From positions 1-6,219 of the forward strand of contig JASBZN010000072.1 in the NCBI GenBank assembly GCA_029983435.1: a stretch of DNA of 6,219 nt, in the 5' to 3' direction. The translations under genes were made by a program, and so were the position numbers. This document shows positions 5,154 to 6,219 of the stretch, piece by piece. Numbering within the stretch: the stretch's first letter is position 1; every line of letters starts with the position of its first letter. The notes below the pieces were generated by a model. It was not told the DNA's origin and did no database searches. It saw nothing but the letters and a program-made list of their open reading frames with translations. This DNA comes from Urinicoccus sp. GTDB lineage: Bacteria > Bacillota > Clostridia > Tissierellales > Peptoniphilaceae.

Positions 5154-6219
5154 TCATATTTTCTTTTCATAGAGGCGGTAAATAATATCTTTTACTGCTC
5201 CAATTTTTTCAATGTCATTAATCATGAGCTTGTTATAGTCCCAAATAGTAGAACCCTCTACTTCTTCATATCCTAGCTTCATTGCACTTTGAAATAATTT
5301 ATAATAAATAGCAGCAGAAACTCCCTTGGAACGGTAGGCAGGAATGACAACTAGAACAAAGGCCCGAACTCGTTTAATTTTTTTCCGATGAAGAACAAAT
5401 TGTAGCATTTGGATTGGGCCAAGTTTCCCTTTAAATTTAATGAGGATTTCATTGTAGTCTGGCAAGGATAAACCAAAGCCAATGGGTTCTCCTTGGTTGG
5501 TTCTAGCAACTACGATTAGATCATCTATAGCATAGGGAGCCAGCTGACTGAAAATGTTGTCCACATCTTTTTTTGTTATGGGTTTAAAGTCTTCCCAATC
5601 TGAAGGGAGCCCTTCTGCTAAAATTTGATGAATATCGTCTTTTTCTCTTTGAAGATTGCGCTTAATATCTACCGTATCCACATGGAACTTATAACGCTTT
5701 TCAACTAGGGGAAGGGTTCTTTCCAATCGATCTATCTTTGCTTGTAAGTTTTTGGGGGTTGCCGTATAGGCAAAGACATCATGATATTTTTTTAAACCAT
5801 AGGCCTCCATTTGGCTTGGGTAATAAGATAGGTTGTAAGTGTTCATAATAGAGGGTCTTCGATCGAAATGATTAATCATAAATCCTCGATGATCATCTCC
5901 TCCAGGAAGGGTATTGGTTCCTCGAAGGGTGTCCATGCCCTGTTCTTTAAAAAATTCTACACACGCATCTAAGAGAGCATCCGCTACTTCTTGGCGATCA
6001 ATGGCTTCATACTCGCTAAAGTAACCAACTTTTATCTTTTGAAACTTATTTAAATCTTCATCAATATAGGCCAGAACTCGTCCAACAAGTTTTTTTCCAT
6101 CATAGGCTAAAAATAGCTTATGAGGAAAATCGAGAAGTTCGTTATTTTTTCCTTTTAAGTATTTTAAATAGTCTGAACGAATGGGCTGAACCCAGTAGGG
6201 ATTGTCCCGATAGAGGTCT
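5154..6219 (-). CDS. GNAT-like acetyltransferase family protein, 5' end beyond window
   Basis: The reading frame stays open from the stop at 5154 to the right edge, giving 354 visible residues with no start in view. A Met at 5936 is internal: the 94 residues before it match this family's N-terminal part, including RDNPYWVQP (visible 4-12), a VGRVLAY strand and the segment leading into TLRG. The family is a roughly 370-390-residue cytoplasmic protein with a degenerate N-terminal and a typical C-terminal GNAT fold. The C-terminal domain carries the acetyl-CoA-binding signature, a hydrophobic strand followed by YRSKG (visible 295-299) and a helix. Members are often annotated only as N-acetyltransferases; I know of no proven substrate. 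A strong terminator lies just downstream, so the gene is not part of the ACAD-fprA operon. The GNAT assignment is fairly sure; the function is unknown. Confidence 0.8.
   Translation of the reverse strand, partial: DLYRDNPYWVQPIRSDYLKYLKGKNNELLDFPHKLFLAYDGKKLVGRVLAYIDEDLNKFQKIKVGYFSEYEAIDRQEVADALLDACVEFFKEQGMDTLRGTNTLPGGDDHRGFMINHFDRRPSIMNTYNLSYYPSQMEAYGLKKYHDVFAYTATPKNLQAKIDRLERTLPLVEKRYKFHVDTVDIKRNLQREKDDIHQILAEGLPSDWEDFKPITKKDVDNIFSQLAPYAIDDLIVVARTNQGEPIGFGLSLPDYNEILIKFKGKLGPIQMLQFVLHRKKIKRVRAFVLVVIPAYRSKGVSAAIYYKLFQSAMKLGYEEVEGSTIWDYNKLMINDIEKIGAVKDIIYRLYEKKI

Noticed and set aside
1..6219. CRISPR array, tRNA or rRNA genes, insertion sequences
   Set aside because: No spaced repeat array, cloverleaf-like sequence, rRNA sequence, transposase frame or terminal inverted repeats were seen in the window.

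Overview
The window reads as part of a low-GC Gram-positive (Bacillota) chromosome, probably from an anaerobe of the Clostridia/Tissierellia kind. The evidence is the AT-rich intergenic DNA, strong AAGGAGG-type ribosome binding sites, U-tailed terminators, a type 2 isopentenyl-diphosphate isomerase, a flavodiiron oxygen reductase and an acyl-CoA dehydrogenase of the butyryl-CoA dehydrogenase type. The lineage is an inference; no rRNA or other marker gene is present.

Every gene lies on the minus strand, so transcription runs from right to left. At the right edge (5154-6219) is a two-domain GNAT-like protein whose N-terminus lies outside the window. It ends in a strong hairpin terminator (5119-5149). 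An AT-rich gap follows (4947-5118) with one possible 33-codon ORF. A clear sigma-A promoter (4918-4946), overlapped by nested palindromes, then drives a two-gene operon. The first gene (2920-4860) is a three-part fusion: acyl-CoA dehydrogenase, the FAD-binding domain of electron-transfer flavoprotein alpha, and rubredoxin. The second gene (1664-2905) is a class A flavodiiron protein, FprA/ROO. It starts 14 nt after the first and is followed by a terminator with a UUCG loop (1606-1639). Next comes a type 2 isopentenyl-diphosphate isomerase (417-1436) with two candidate promoters and its own terminator (364-393). A 325-bp AT-rich regulatory gap (39-363) leads to the first codons of a probable exported protein, cut off by the left edge.

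The main interest is the two-gene operon. Its two polypeptides contain every cofactor site of a plausible electron chain: acyl-CoA to ACAD FAD, to Etf-type FAD, to the rubredoxin Fe(Cys)4 centre, to FprA FMN, to the FprA di-iron site, and finally to O2 or NO. Flavodiiron proteins normally receive electrons from a separate rubredoxin reduced by an NAD(P)H-dependent reductase, and none is encoded here. The Etf part lacks the other Etf domains and so looks non-bifurcating. I infer an acyl-CoA-fuelled oxygen (or NO) scavenging system. The domain content is read from the sequence; the electron route and its purpose are inference.
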